This document shows positions 7,374 through 16,207 of a DNA stretch of 45,256 bases, piece by piece. The stretch is from positions 1 through 45,256 of the forward strand of contig CANQOX010000005.1 in NCBI GenBank assembly GCA_947625595.1. The letters run 5' to 3'. A program made the translations under genes and the position numbers. A model generated the notes under the pieces. That model did no database searches, was not told the DNA's origin, and was given only the letters and a program-made list of their open reading frames with translations. Position 1 is the stretch's first letter. Every line of letters begins with the position of its first letter. The DNA comes from an uncultured Clostridia bacterium. Lineage in GTDB: Bacteria; Bacillota; Clostridia; Christensenellales; Borkfalkiaceae.

Positions 7374-8810
7374 ATGGACATGGAACAGCTTGAAAAAGAT
7401 TACAGAGAATATCTCGAAACTTTGCCGATCGTCTCCCTTCGCATTCTCGGCAGACATGAGGGCGTCGCGCAGGTCTGCGCGACAAACAAGGAATCGCTCA
7501 TCAAGGGCATTCTCGACATTCTGTTGGGGCACGTCCAGCCCGCCGAACATTCGAAGCGCGGCGCCCCGCCCAAGACGACGTATCTCGATCCCGCGATTCT
7601 CGAGACCCTCGCTGAACTCAAGAGGAAAAATTCTGCCGCGGAGGGGCTTTCTGTCGCCTCGCCCGAGCATGAGGACGTCCGCTTTGTGGCGGAGGAGCTT
7701 CTCTACAGGGGCATTCTCGAGATCACATCTTCGGGCTACGGCTTTTTGCGGGCAAAGAATTGCCAGCCCTCCAAGGATGGGAGCGACGTCTTTCTTCCCG
7801 CGTCGGTCATTCACGCCCTCAAACTTCGGCAGGGCGACTATGTGACCTGTACCGCCACTCCTCGGCAGAAGAACGACTCGCCTGCCATCGACGCGCTCGG
7901 CACGGTGAACGGCCTGCCCATTGGCAAATACGACCAGCGGCCCTTCTTTGACGGCCTCACCGCCCAGTATGCGAACGAGAAAATTCAGCTTTCCAAGGAC
8001 AATCCCGAGCTTTCCCTCCGCCTTTTAGACCTCTTTGTCCCGATCGGAAAGGGACAGAGGGGGCTCATCATTGCTCCGCCCAAAGCGGGCAAGACGACCC
8101 TTCTGAAGAACATTGCCCGTGCCATCAGCGAAAATCATAGCGAGATCGAACTCATCGTGCTCCTCATCGACGAGCGGCCCGAGGAGGTCACAGACTTCAG
8201 GCAGAGTGTCCCGGGGGCAAAGATCGTCTTCTCCACCTTTGACGAAGGGGCCGAACGTCACGTCCGCGCCGCCGCGCTCACCGTGGAGCACGCCAAACGC
8301 CTCGTTGAGATGGGCAAGGACGTCGTTATTTTGCTCGATTCGCTCACCAAATTGACGCGCGCGTACAACTATGTGACCGAGAACACGGGCAAGATCCTGA
8401 CGGGCGGCCTCGACGCAGGGGCATTGGCCGAGCCGAAACGCTTCTTCGGCGCGGCACGCAATACTGTTGAAAAGGGCAGTCTCACGATCCTTGCGACCGC
8501 GCTCGTCGACACGGGCAGCCGCATGGACGACATCATCTATGAGGAATTCAAGGGGACGGGCAATGCCGACATCTTCCTCTCGAGGGAACTTGCCGAGCGG
8601 AGGGTCTTCCCCGCGATCGACCTTCGCCGCTCGGGGACGCGGAAGGAAGATCTGCTCTTGAGCGAAGAGGAACTTGCCGCCGTCTACAAACTGCGCGAGA
8701 GGGGACTTGCCGACAATCCCGTCGGCATGCTCGACATGCTCAAGCGGACCTCCTCAAATGAGGAATTTGTCGCCCGCCTCCCCGAATGGCTCCGCATCTA
8801 CAGGGCGTAA
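7374..8810 (+). CDS. rho: Transcription termination factor Rho
   Basis: Hexameric RNA-dependent ATPase that ends transcription. 478 residues: an N-terminal helical part (1-100) without an obvious long insertion, a cold-shock-like RNA-binding domain with GYGFLR (about 120-130), and a RecA-type motor with Walker A PPKAGKTT (K240), Walker [11 protein letters not shown], the R-loop region [11 protein letters not shown]. The Q-loop segment [10 protein letters not shown] is intact. Start chosen for GGAG 8 bases before the ATG at 7374; a second ATG lies six bases on. A strong intrinsic terminator follows. Confidence 0.95.
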   Translation: MDMEQLEKDYREYLETLPIVSLRILGRHEGVAQVCATNKESLIKGILDILLGHVQPAEHSKRGAPPKTTYLDPAILETLAELKRKNSAAEGLSVASPEHEDVRFVAEELLYRGILEITSSGYGFLRAKNCQPSKDGSDVFLPASVIHALKLRQGDYVTCTATPRQKNDSPAIDALGTVNGLPIGKYDQRPFFDGLTAQYANEKIQLSKDNPELSLRLLDLFVPIGKGQRGLIIAPPKAGKTTLLKNIARAISENHSEIELIVLLIDERPEEVTDFRQSVPGAKIVFSTFDEGAERHVRAAALTVEHAKRLVEMGKDVVILLDSLTKLTRAYNYVTENTGKILTGGLDAGALAEPKRFFGAARNTVEKGSLTILATALVDTGSRMDDIIYEEFKGTGNADIFLSRELAERRVFPAIDLRRSGTRKEDLLLSEEELAAVYKLRERGLADNPVGMLDMLKRTSSNEEFVARLPEWLRIYRA

Positions 8811-8840
8811 AAGTGCTAAATTGAATTTTGAACATAATTC

Positions 8841-8865
8841 AAGGGAGACGTCTGTCTCCCTTTTT
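8841..8865 (+). terminator. Terminator of rho
   Basis: AAGGGAGAC (8841-8849) pairs with GTCTCCCTT (8854-8862), loop GTCT, T run to 8865. Confidence 0.88.
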
Positions 8866-8902
8866 CAAATTAAAAAATAGGGGAAGGATCGAGAAGAAGG
8901 AA

Positions 8903-9056
8903 GGCATCTTGCTGCCCCTCGTAGGGGAAGTGCCCCGCAGGGGCAAAGGGGTTTTTTGAAACCCTTCAGTCTCGCTTCGCTCGACAGCTCCCCTACAGGG
9001 GAGCCAAGAGAAAGGCGATACGCTCATCATCTCCCCTATAAGGGGCGACAAGCGCC
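8903..9056. repeat. Cluster of short palindromes in the rho/XRE gap
   Basis: Several hairpins in tandem: CCCCT-CGT-AGGGG (8915-8927), TGCCCC-GCA-GGGGCA type (8931-8945), GGGTTT-AAACCC type (about 8949-8964), GCTCCCCT-AC-AGGGGAGC (8987-9004) and a CCCCT..AGGGG hairpin near 9032-9044. CGCTTCGCTCG lies between. The look is that of REP/BIME-like intergenic repeats of gut Clostridia. No gene is seen in the 213 bases between the rho terminator and the XRE stop. Confidence 0.6.
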
Positions 9057-9079
9057 AACTCCTCTGTCACCCGTGAGGC

Positions 9080-10282
9080 TCATACTTCCCACGCTTGGAT
9101 CAGTTCGAGGAGGCGCGGGATCGTGAAGAGGGGAAGAAGAGACGCCTTTGCGGCGGCATTCCCCTCCACAAGTTCGGAGAGAAGCCGCGCTCGCTCCCCG
9201 TAGAATGCGGCCATCTGTGCTGTCTTTTTATCCGTCTTTTCCGTCAAAGACAGGAATTCGGCATACTCGGCGCGGAAGGCCTCCCTGTCTCCTTGCGCAA
9301 ACGCATCAACGCACTTCCAGAAACTCTTCCCAAAGGAGAACATTCGCGTCGTTATCTCGCCCAAATAGTCGCGGAAGTTCCCGTCGTCGCGGAGGGCAAA
9401 GTACGCAACGGCGATATTTAGCCGCAGAGCGTCGCAGATCTCGCTCCGCCCGTCGGGAAGCCAAACTTCGAGCAGAAATTTTGCATCCTTTATGGCGTGT
9501 TCGAATGCGTGCGCCTTCATATGTTTGTCGATCCTTTTCAGCCACAGCCGCGTGAACACAATGTTGCCGATCCCGAATGCGAGCACACACCCGCCAACGA
9601 CAAATTCCGCGGCAGTGCCGTCCCAGATCCCCAAGGCGCAGAGGACGACTGTGACGGCGATTGCCATGAGGATGATCCCGATGAGGATAATGAGCCCCAA
9701 CTTTCCCGTCTTTTTCGCGGGCGGGACGGTATGCGTGCGCGCGGAGACTTCCTCCCTCCGATCGGGAAAACTCGCATACAGTAGACGTCGCCTCTTGACC
9801 GTTAGGAGAAAAGTTATGATGACGCCCGCCTCCGACGCGACATGTAAGACGGCGCAGACCGCGAGGGGTGCGACCACCCAGGTGGCGAAGATCTCGCCCG
9901 ACGAGGTGACCTCGCCCCTTCCCCAAGCGATCCCCATGATGAGGAGCATGAGGAGGGGAGTGGAAAAGAAAATGATACAAAAGACGAGAAGTTCTTTCCT
10001 CGCCCGTCTGTACTCGCGTGCGAACATCTCGATCGCGAAGGCGATCTCTTCGCTCTCTTCTGCGTTGCTCTTTTCGCGTTTCCCGCAGAGCAGTTCCTCG
10101 ACGGTCACGCCGAGCGTCTCTGCGAGGAGAGCGAGTTTGCCCGAGCGCGGCTTTGCCTCTCCTGTCTCCCACTTGCTCACGGCCTTGTTCGATACGCCGA
10201 GGATCTTCCCGAGTTCGCTCTGCGACAATCCCTTTTCGGTCCGAAGTTCATAGATGAAATTGCCGAATCTGTAATCGTTCAT
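9080..10282 (-). CDS. XRE-family regulator with C-terminal membrane domain
   Basis: 400 residues. Residues 5-60 form a Cro/C1-type helix-turn-helix (LSQSELGKILGVSNKAVSKWETG). Residues about 97-119, 130-165, 194-219 and 225-247 are hydrophobic, so four or five membrane segments follow. The last 150 residues are soluble and helical. The DNA-binding head is thus held at the inner face of the membrane; the signal it senses is unknown. I start at the ATG 10282-10280 because GGAGGGG precedes it by 3 bases and the conserved fold begins there; an in-frame start at 10330 would lie on the -35 box. The coiled-coil PadR protein is next upstream on the same strand. Confidence 0.85.
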   Translation of the reverse strand: MNDYRFGNFIYELRTEKGLSQSELGKILGVSNKAVSKWETGEAKPRSGKLALLAETLGVTVEELLCGKREKSNAEESEEIAFAIEMFAREYRRARKELLVFCIIFFSTPLLMLLIMGIAWGRGEVTSSGEIFATWVVAPLAVCAVLHVASEAGVIITFLLTVKRRRLLYASFPDRREEVSARTHTVPPAKKTGKLGLIILIGIILMAIAVTVVLCALGIWDGTAAEFVVGGCVLAFGIGNIVFTRLWLKRIDKHMKAHAFEHAIKDAKFLLEVWLPDGRSEICDALRLNIAVAYFALRDDGNFRDYLGEITTRMFSFGKSFWKCVDAFAQGDREAFRAEYAEFLSLTEKTDKKTAQMAAFYGERARLLSELVEGNAAAKASLLPLFTIPRLLELIQAWEV

Positions 10283-10301
10283 ATCCCCTCCAAACAAGGG
10301 A

Positions 10302-10330
10302 ATTATAGCATAAGTCCGTCCCTTTTTCAA
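10302..10330 (-). promoter_or_regulatory. Promoter of the XRE regulator gene
   Basis: Minus strand TTGAAA (10330-10325), 17-bp spacer, TATAAT (10307-10302). Confidence 0.82.
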
Positions 10331-10380
10331 GGGGCGGACTGTCGAATCAAAGTAGAACTTTGTTTTGAGGATCTGAAATT

Positions 10381-12486
10381 TTACTTTTTCGGTTTAACCT
10401 GAACGAAGTAGCAGATCCCGAAGATGAGCTCACCCACAAAGAAGATGGCGGGGAGGAGCACATAGGTCATCAGTTGGGAGATGTCCGAGAAATCGATCCT
10501 GACGGAGAGCGCAACGATGAGAGCGATGATGTCGATGAGGACGTAGATGACGATCGCATTGATGAGCGCAAGGGAGGATTTCCGCAGTCGGTTTTCGCCG
10601 AAATGGTTGGCGTACATCAGTCCCGTCACGAGGGTGACGACAATGCCGAGGCACCACATGATGTAGGGATAGAAGGCGGGAATGGTGAGAGTTCCGCTCA
10701 AACCCATCGTGATGCCGCCGACGAGAATGCACCAAAGGAGGGTGAAAAGCGAGCTCAAAAAGAGCGCCTTGCCCTTGTGAACGGTGTTCACGATGTCCCG
10801 CTCCTTTGCGGCGACGGGCTTTGTCTCGCTTCCGACCGTCTCGACGCGGAGACCGTCGCGCGTGGCGCGCTTCTCGATGTCGCGGAAGTCGATCCCCGAG
10901 ACGGGCGTCGCCTCCGTGTCCTCCGTTGTCCTCGCGGGCGTGCGGACAGAATTCTCATAGAGCTGGCCGATGACAGAGCGGTAATCCTCCTGCTGGGGCG
11001 CGGGCTCCTCGGCGACGGGCGCGGCGGGCTGGGGACGGGAAGCGGGGGAGTCCACGAGCGAAATGAAGTTGCGGTGGATGATCTGCTTCTCGCGCTCTGC
11101 CATCTCCGCTTCCATCTGTCTGCGGAGGGCGGCGAGCTGATCCTCAAGCGCCTGTTGGTAGCGGGCGCGGTCGTCGCGGATCTGTGCGTCGTGGCGGGCG
11201 CTTTCCTCGGCAAGGGCGTTGTCGTACCGCTTTCTCTCCTCCATGAGGAGGGCGTCGAAGCGGTCGCGGTCGGCCGTTCTCTCGGCCTCGCGGAGTTTTG
11301 CCTCCTCGCCGCGGGCAAGGCGGACGGCGTCGTCCTGCGCCTTCTGCGCTTCCTCTCTCAAGGACTGCATCTCGCTGGCGTGCTTGTCCTCAAGTTCTCT
11401 GATGTCCTTCTCGCGAAGCTCTCTTTCGACGCGAAGCGACGCATCGCAGGCTTCGCGCTCCTCCGAGAGGGCCTGTTCGTTGGCCTCCTTAAGAGCGGAG
11501 AGGGCGCGTTCGTGTTCCTCGGCGGCCTCGTCAAATTTCTGCTTCTGCAATTCAAGCTCCGCCTTGAGGCTCTCGTCCTCCTCGGTCCTCTTGAGGACTT
11601 CGGCGTCCCTGTCGGCCTCGAGCTGTGCCCGCTCTTCGCTGATCTGCTGTTCGGCTTCCTCCCTTTGGGAGAGGAGAAGGGCCTCCTGCTGTTCGCGGAC
11701 GATGGCGAGCTGGCGAAGATTGGCGATGTAGGAGTCGTTGAGTTCCCTTTCGCGGGCGCTCATCTCCTCGGCCAAAGAGGCCTTCTCGGCCTCAAAATCG
11801 GCGCGTTCACGGTCGAGCGCGGCGAATTTTTCGGCATATTCGGTCTCGAGGGCCTGTTTTTTCTCATCAAAAGCGGCATCGAGCTCGGCCTGTCTCTCCT
11901 TGGCTTCCTCCTCGAATTTCTCCTTGAGGGCGGTGTCGTCAAAGCCCGCCTCGAAGGAAAATTCCTCGCCCTCGTCCTCATCGCCTGCGCGGGAGGGGAC
12001 GCGGGAAGTGGACTGCCGCAGAACGCGCATGTCCACGGCCGTGGGGGCAGGCATGTTGAAGTCAAAGTCGCGGTCTGAGATGAGCGAATCGATGATCGTG
12101 CGGGAATACTCCCACTCCGCCTGATTCTGCTCGGAGACCGCCTTGCCCTCGTCGGTGAGGGAGAAGTATTTTCTCCTGCCTCCGCCCACGGAGCCGCCCC
12201 AATAAGAGGTGATGTAGCCGTCCTTCTCGAGCCGTTTGAGCGCGGAGTAGAGGGAGGGCTGTTTCAAAGTGTATTGCCCCGAGCTCTTGCGTTCGATCTC
12301 GGCTATGATCTCATAGCCGTACTTGTCGCCGTCATAGAGCGAACGAAGAATGATCGTATTGATATGGCCGCGGATGAGGTCGGCGCTGACGCTCTTCTCG
12401 GCTCTGTCGTCGTCCTCGGCGGCATCTGCGGAACCGACGGAAGTCGCTTCGTCGTCCGTATCTACAGTCATGGTTTCGTCGTCCAT
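10381..12486 (-). CDS. PadR-type regulator with long coiled coil and membrane anchor
   Basis: 701 residues in four parts. Residues 1-35 are acidic. Residues 36-120 are a PadR winged helix (LRSLYDGDKYGYEIIAEIE, PSLYSALKRLEKDGYI, GGRRKYFSLTDEG). Residues about 185-472 are an almost unbroken Glu/Ala/Arg/Lys-rich coiled coil. A Pro/Ala/Glu linker leads to four hydrophobic segments (about 574-595, 603-625, 640-662, 674-697). Usual PadR proteins have 100-190 residues and no membrane part. The start at 12486-12484 is set by AAGGAGG 6 bases upstream; an in-frame ATG at 12567 lies beyond the promoter. Function is not known; tethering DNA or reporting envelope state are possibilities only. Confidence 0.85.
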   Translation of the reverse strand: MDDETMTVDTDDEATSVGSADAAEDDDRAEKSVSADLIRGHINTIILRSLYDGDKYGYEIIAEIERKSSGQYTLKQPSLYSALKRLEKDGYITSYWGGSVGGGRRKYFSLTDEGKAVSEQNQAEWEYSRTIIDSLISDRDFDFNMPAPTAVDMRVLRQSTSRVPSRAGDEDEGEEFSFEAGFDDTALKEKFEEEAKERQAELDAAFDEKKQALETEYAEKFAALDRERADFEAEKASLAEEMSARERELNDSYIANLRQLAIVREQQEALLLSQREEAEQQISEERAQLEADRDAEVLKRTEEDESLKAELELQKQKFDEAAEEHERALSALKEANEQALSEEREACDASLRVERELREKDIRELEDKHASEMQSLREEAQKAQDDAVRLARGEEAKLREAERTADRDRFDALLMEERKRYDNALAEESARHDAQIRDDRARYQQALEDQLAALRRQMEAEMAEREKQIIHRNFISLVDSPASRPQPAAPVAEEPAPQQEDYRSVIGQLYENSVRTPARTTEDTEATPVSGIDFRDIEKRATRDGLRVETVGSETKPVAAKERDIVNTVHKGKALFLSSLFTLLWCILVGGITMGLSGTLTIPAFYPYIMWCLGIVVTLVTGLMYANHFGENRLRKSSLALINAIVIYVLIDIIALIVALSVRIDFSDISQLMTYVLLPAIFFVGELIFGICYFVQVKPKK

Positions 12487-12514
12487 AATTTTCCTCCTTA
12501 TCGTATTTTTCCCT

Positions 12515-12543
12515 ATTATACGACAAATTTCGTTTTTTGTCAA
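12515..12543 (-). promoter_or_regulatory. Consensus promoter of the PadR-type gene
   Basis: Minus strand TTGACA (12543-12538), 17-bp spacer, TATAAT (12520-12515): both boxes perfect. A copy of the 23-bp palindrome lies 7 bases upstream of the -35 box. Confidence 0.9.
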
Positions 12544-12550
12544 TAGGCAG

Positions 12551-12573
12551 AGTACTATGTCTGACATAATTTT
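12551..12573. repeat. Dispersed 23-bp palindrome, copy 2
   Basis: AGTACTATGTC-T-GACATA is intact; the outer right arm (GTACT) is replaced by an AT run. Located between the divergent PadR-type and YkvI-like genes. Confidence 0.6.
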
Positions 12574-12601
12574 TTAAGAAAATGGAAAAATTTTCATAAA
12601 A

Positions 12602-12624
12602 ATACCTCTGTCAGACATAAGAAA
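12602..12624. repeat. Dispersed 23-bp palindrome, copy 3 (degenerate)
   Basis: Only the core CTGTC-A-GACATA matches the consensus; the outer arms are changed. It sits 40 bases from copy 2, and AGTACTATG occurs again at 12635-12643 at the start of the YkvI-like gene. Confidence 0.4.
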
Positions 12625-12629
12625 AGGGG

Positions 12630-13685
12630 ATGGGAGTACTATGCGGCGCATTGTTTATCGTCGGGGGCACGATCGGCGCGGGATTCATCACGGGAGCCGA
12701 ACTTGTCCGCTTTTTCGGCGCGAAGAACTTTCTCTTCCCGCTGATCTTGTCCTGCCTTATCTTCTTCATCCTCACCCTGCTTCACCTTCATCTCGGGAAA
12801 AAGCACGGCGGAGCGGCGGGCGTCTTCGCGCTCTTCGGGCGGGGCGAAAAGGTCGTCCGCCTCATTGTCCTTCTGTGTGCCTTCGTCTCCTCGGCGGGCA
12901 TGCTCGCGGGGCTGGACGCGCTCCTTCCGTCTCTCTCGCCGCTTCTGTCCCTCGCGGGGCTTGCAGTCGCATGCCTCTTCCTCGCAAGGGGCATCGGCGG
13001 CATCTCAAAGTTCAACTTTGTCCTCGTACCGCTGCTTATCGCCTTTGTCTTCTTCTACGCCCGCGGCGGGCTGAGGCTCTCCTATCCGATCGCCCAAGGA
13101 GGCGGGCTCGGCCTCCTCTATGCGGGTATGAACGTCTTCTTCATGGCGCCCGTCCTGATGGACGCGGGAAGGGAGATGAAACGCCCGCTCCTGTCCTCGC
13201 TCCTCGCCGCGGGGATCGTCCTTGCGGCCGCGGTCTGCATTCTCGGGAGCGTCTGCCGCGAGGGGGCAAACGCCGTCACCGCCGAGATGCCTTTCCTTGC
13301 CGTCGCGAAGGGGAAGGCCTTCTCCTTCGCCGTGGGGCTTGCCATCCTGACTTCTCTCGTCTCCTCGCTCTATACGCCGTTCTCGCTCTGTGACGCCCTG
13401 AAGGGAAAAAAGAAAATCGCCGCGAAGGGCGCAACGGTCCTTGCGGCGTTTCTTCTGTCAAGATTGGGTCTGAAGGGCATCGTCGGGCTCATCTATCCCT
13501 TCATCGGCGGGGCGGGGATCCTCTTTTCAGCTCTTTGCATCCTTTACGATCAACTTCTCGAGAAGGGCAACAAGGGCGTACATGCCTGCGGCGAGCACGC
13601 AGAGAATGCAGGTCGCGCTCATCACGAGGTCGAGCTTGAACACCTGCCCGCCGTAGACGATGAGGTACCCGAGGCCCGCCCGTGA
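12630..13685 (+). CDS. YkvI-like integral membrane transporter
   Basis: 351 residues, about ten hydrophobic segments, opening with GGTIGAGFITGAELVRFFG, which resembles the first segment of YkvI-type (APC-superfamily-like) permeases. The substrate is unknown. Residues after about 308 (from LEKGNKG) are polar and unlike the rest: they are the reverse strand of the ABC permease gene, giving a 159-base tail-to-tail overlap. The natural C-terminus was probably near residue 305, so the original stop may have been lost. A TAA lies 9 bases before the ATG at 12630, so the start cannot be further upstream. The Shine-Dalgarno is poor (GGGG directly against the ATG). Confidence 0.75.
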   Translation: MGVLCGALFIVGGTIGAGFITGAELVRFFGAKNFLFPLILSCLIFFILTLLHLHLGKKHGGAAGVFALFGRGEKVVRLIVLLCAFVSSAGMLAGLDALLPSLSPLLSLAGLAVACLFLARGIGGISKFNFVLVPLLIAFVFFYARGGLRLSYPIAQGGGLGLLYAGMNVFFMAPVLMDAGREMKRPLLSSLLAAGIVLAAAVCILGSVCREGANAVTAEMPFLAVAKGKAFSFAVGLAILTSLVSSLYTPFSLCDALKGKKKIAAKGATVLAAFLLSRLGLKGIVGLIYPFIGGAGILFSALCILYDQLLEKGNKGVHACGEHAENAGRAHHEVELEHLPAVDDEVPEARP

Positions 13686-14333
13686 CACGATGTATTCGCC
13701 CATGATCGATCCGATCCACGCCATGCCGACGTTGACTTTGAGCATGGAGATGAAGGAGGGAAGCGAGGACGGAATGACGAGCTTGAGGAGGATCTGAAAT
13801 TTGTTCGCTCCCATCGAACGGAGGAGCAGAATTTTGTTCTCATCCGTCGCCATGAAGGCGGTGAGCATGTGCAACGTCGCGACAATGACGCCTACGAGGA
13901 CGGTCATGAAGACGATCGCCTCGCTTCCCGTGCCGAACCAGATGATGATGAGGGGGCCGAGGGCGATCTTCGGGAGGGCGTTGAGGACGACGATGTAGGG
14001 CTCGAGCGTCTTTCTCAAAGTCTCGCTCCACCAGAGGAGGAGGGCGACGGTACAGCCGATGACAACGGCGATGACGAATCCGATGAGGGTCTCGGCAAGC
14101 GTCACGCCGATGTGGTAGAAGAGGGTCCCGTCGAGGTAGAGGGAGGCGATCGTCTTCGCGATGCGGGAGGGGGAACTTGTCAAAAAGGGATCGACGCACC
14201 CGAAGGCGGTGACCATCTCCCATACCCCCAAAAGGAGGGCGAGAATGCCGACGCGAAGGACCCAGACGAGGGCAAGATTGCGCCGCCCCCGCGCGAGATA
14301 TTTTCTGTGTTCCTTGGAAAATTCGTGTTTCAT
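13527..14333 (-). CDS. ABC transporter permease, NitT/TauT (SsuC-like) family
   Basis: 268 residues, about six membrane segments. The cytoplasmic loop that docks the ATPase is visible (ALPKIALGPLIIIWFG followed by MGANKFQILLKLVIP). The start at 14333 has AAGGAG 8 bases upstream and overlaps the stop of the ATPase gene as ATGA; the longer in-frame start at 14366 would extend 33 bases into that gene. Together with the next two genes it makes a complete importer of the nitrate/sulfonate/taurine/pyrimidine type. Its 3' end overlaps the convergent YkvI-like gene. Confidence 0.9.
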   Translation of the reverse strand: MKHEFSKEHRKYLARGRRNLALVWVLRVGILALLLGVWEMVTAFGCVDPFLTSSPSRIAKTIASLYLDGTLFYHIGVTLAETLIGFVIAVVIGCTVALLLWWSETLRKTLEPYIVVLNALPKIALGPLIIIWFGTGSEAIVFMTVLVGVIVATLHMLTAFMATDENKILLLRSMGANKFQILLKLVIPSSLPSFISMLKVNVGMAWIGSIMGEYIVSRAGLGYLIVYGGQVFKLDLVMSATCILCVLAAGMYALVALLEKLIVKDAKS

Positions 14334-15067
14334 ACGTTCAACTCCTTCCACAGCAACTCGAACCAAGTCGAAAACTGCCCTTTTTCCCTCCTCTTGATGG
14401 GGCGGGTCTCCTCTCCGAAGTCGAGCTCGTGCTCATAGGCGACGCGCGCAGGGCGCTTCGTGAGGACGATGACGCGGTCGGCGAGGGAGACGGCCTCGGA
14501 GATGTCGTGCGTGATGAGGAGGGCAGTCTTCTGCTCGCTTCGGATGATGGCGGCGACGTCGTCGCAGACGTTGAGCCGCGTCTGATAGTCGAGGGCGGAG
14601 AAGGGCTCGTCGAGGAGCAAAATGTCGGGCTCGGCCGCAAGCGTCCTGATGAGCGCCGCCCTCTGCCGCATGCCGCCCGAGAGTTGGGGCGGATAGCTCT
14701 GCAAAAAGTCTCCCAGCCCGTACTTTTGGGCAAGCTCCACGGCCCGTTTTCTCCGCTCTGCGGTGTTTTTCCGCGCGATCTCGAGGGGCAAAAAGATGTT
14801 TTTCTCAATGGTCCGCCACGGGAAGAGTTCATCTTTCTGCAACATGTAGCCGCAGGTGCCCTGCCGCGTGACTTTGCCGCTCGAGGGGACAAGCAGTCCC
14901 GCCGCGAGGGAGAGGAGGGTCGTCTTTCCGCAGCCGGAGGGGCCGATGATGGCGACAAATTCACCTTCCCGCACGGAGAAGGTGAGATTTTCGGCCGCCG
15001 TCGTCTCTCCGCGCCTCGTATGGTAGGTGAGCGATACATTCTCAAAGCGCAGGATCTCGTTTTTCAT
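14330..15067 (-). CDS. ABC transporter ATP-binding protein, SsuB/TauB-like
   Basis: 245 residues. Walker A GPSGCGKTT, signature LSGGMRQR, Walker B ILLLDEPFSALD and switch His in ITHDISEA are intact, so an active ATPase is expected. It energises import through the adjacent permease. The gene lies 22 bases after the binding-protein gene and overlaps the permease start by 4 bases, so the three are one operon in the order binding protein, ATPase, permease. Confidence 0.93.
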   Translation of the reverse strand: MKNEILRFENVSLTYHTRRGETTAAENLTFSVREGEFVAIIGPSGCGKTTLLSLAAGLLVPSSGKVTRQGTCGYMLQKDELFPWRTIEKNIFLPLEIARKNTAERRKRAVELAQKYGLGDFLQSYPPQLSGGMRQRAALIRTLAAEPDILLLDEPFSALDYQTRLNVCDDVAAIIRSEQKTALLITHDISEAVSLADRVIVLTKRPARVAYEHELDFGEETRPIKRREKGQFSTWFELLWKELNV

Positions 15068-15089
15068 AGGCGTGCCTTCCCTTCATTCG

Positions 15090-16085
15090 TTATGTGAGCT
15101 CTTGAAATACTTCCTTGACAAGCGTGTTGTCTGCGATCGACGCAAAGGGAATGCGCTCGGTGAGTTCGCCCGCCGCGTCGATGATGTCGAGAAGTCTCTG
15201 ATAACTTGCCTCGGTGATCTGCATGTCGCTTGCCCATGCGTCGATGCCCTGATATCTGCGGACGCTCGTCGCAAGGGAGCTCTCCGAGGTGTCGGGGAAG
15301 GCGCCCGTGAGGCCCTTGGCGATCTTCTCGGGCGTCTCCTCCTCGGCGTATTTCACGGCTTTTAGCATGGCGCGGAGAAATCCTTTCACGGTCTCTTTAT
15401 GGGAGTTGAGCCAAGACCTCTTGGCAATGTAGCTCGTGTAGGGGACTTCGCCGCTCGCCGCACCGACGGCCGCAACGATGTAACCGTTCCCCGCCGCCTG
15501 TACTTCGGAGGCCACGGGTTCAAACATGGTGCAGTAGTCCGCTGTGCCCTCGATGAAGGCCGCGGTCATGTTGTTGAAGGCGACGTCAAAGTTCAGGGTG
15601 TAGTCCTTGACGCCGTGTTCCTTTAAGATGTATTCAAAAGTCATCGCGGGCACGCCGCCGTTGCGGCCTGCGAGGATCTGCTTTCCCGCGAGATCTTCCC
15701 ACTTGAAGTTGGGTTCGGGGTTTCTTCCGACGAGGAAGGAGCCGTCGCGCATCGTGAGCTGGGCAAAGACGGTGGGAGCGTCGCTCGTTCCGCCCGCCGC
15801 AACATAGAAGGCCGCCTCGGGGCCGCAGAAACCGATGTCCGCATCGCCCGAGAGGACGGCCGTCATGACTTTATCGGCGCCGCCGCCGTTCGTGAGCTCG
15901 ATCTCGATGCCTTCTTCCTCAAAATAGCCGAGGGAGTCGGCAAGGTACATCGGCGCATAGAAGACGGAGTGCGTCACCTCGTTGAGGCGGATCTTGGTGA
16001 GCCCGCCTTCGTTTTCCCCGCCGCAGGCGGAGAGAGGGAGGAGGGCAAAGAGCGCCGCTCCGAGGGTTGCTAATAGTTTTTTCAT
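15090..16085 (-). CDS. ABC transporter substrate-binding lipoprotein, NMT1/SsuA-like
   Basis: 331 residues. The N-terminus is a lipoprotein signal (MKKLLATLG, hydrophobic core, LSAC lipobox with Cys 21). The body has the type II binding-protein pattern of the NMT1/SsuA/TauA group: HSVFYAPMYLADSLGYFEEEGIE, then VLSGDADIGF and FEPVASEV. It should sit on the outer face of the membrane and feed the permease. Ligand could be an alkanesulfonate, taurine, nitrate or a pyrimidine; no TPP riboswitch or sulfonatase gene is nearby to choose. Shine-Dalgarno CGGAG precedes the ATG. Confidence 0.9.
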   Translation of the reverse strand: MKKLLATLGAALFALLPLSACGGENEGGLTKIRLNEVTHSVFYAPMYLADSLGYFEEEGIEIELTNGGGADKVMTAVLSGDADIGFCGPEAAFYVAAGGTSDAPTVFAQLTMRDGSFLVGRNPEPNFKWEDLAGKQILAGRNGGVPAMTFEYILKEHGVKDYTLNFDVAFNNMTAAFIEGTADYCTMFEPVASEVQAAGNGYIVAAVGAASGEVPYTSYIAKRSWLNSHKETVKGFLRAMLKAVKYAEEETPEKIAKGLTGAFPDTSESSLATSVRRYQGIDAWASDMQITEASYQRLLDIIDAAGELTERIPFASIADNTLVKEVFQELT

Positions 16086-16137
16086 GGTATGCTCCGTAAA
16101 ATTTAGGATAATACATAGTATGCGCCGCTCTCTTTTG

Positions 16138-16166
16138 TTGACAAAGATAAGAAAAACAGCTATAAT
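16138..16166 (+). promoter_or_regulatory. Consensus promoter of valS
   Basis: TTGACA (16138-16143), 17-bp spacer, TATAAT (16161-16166). Only about 36 bases of leader remain, so there is no room for a T-box riboswitch. Confidence 0.9.
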
Positions 16167-16207
16167 AGGGAAAGTTCACTTTGAGTGAGAGGAAGGAAGC
16201 ATACATT

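Noticed and set aside
16086-16137. TPP riboswitch before the NMT1-like binding protein
   Set aside because: The gap is about 50 bases up to the valS promoter and lacks the conserved riboswitch sequences.
16167-16207. T-box leader for valS
   Set aside because: The consensus promoter leaves only about 36 bases of leader.
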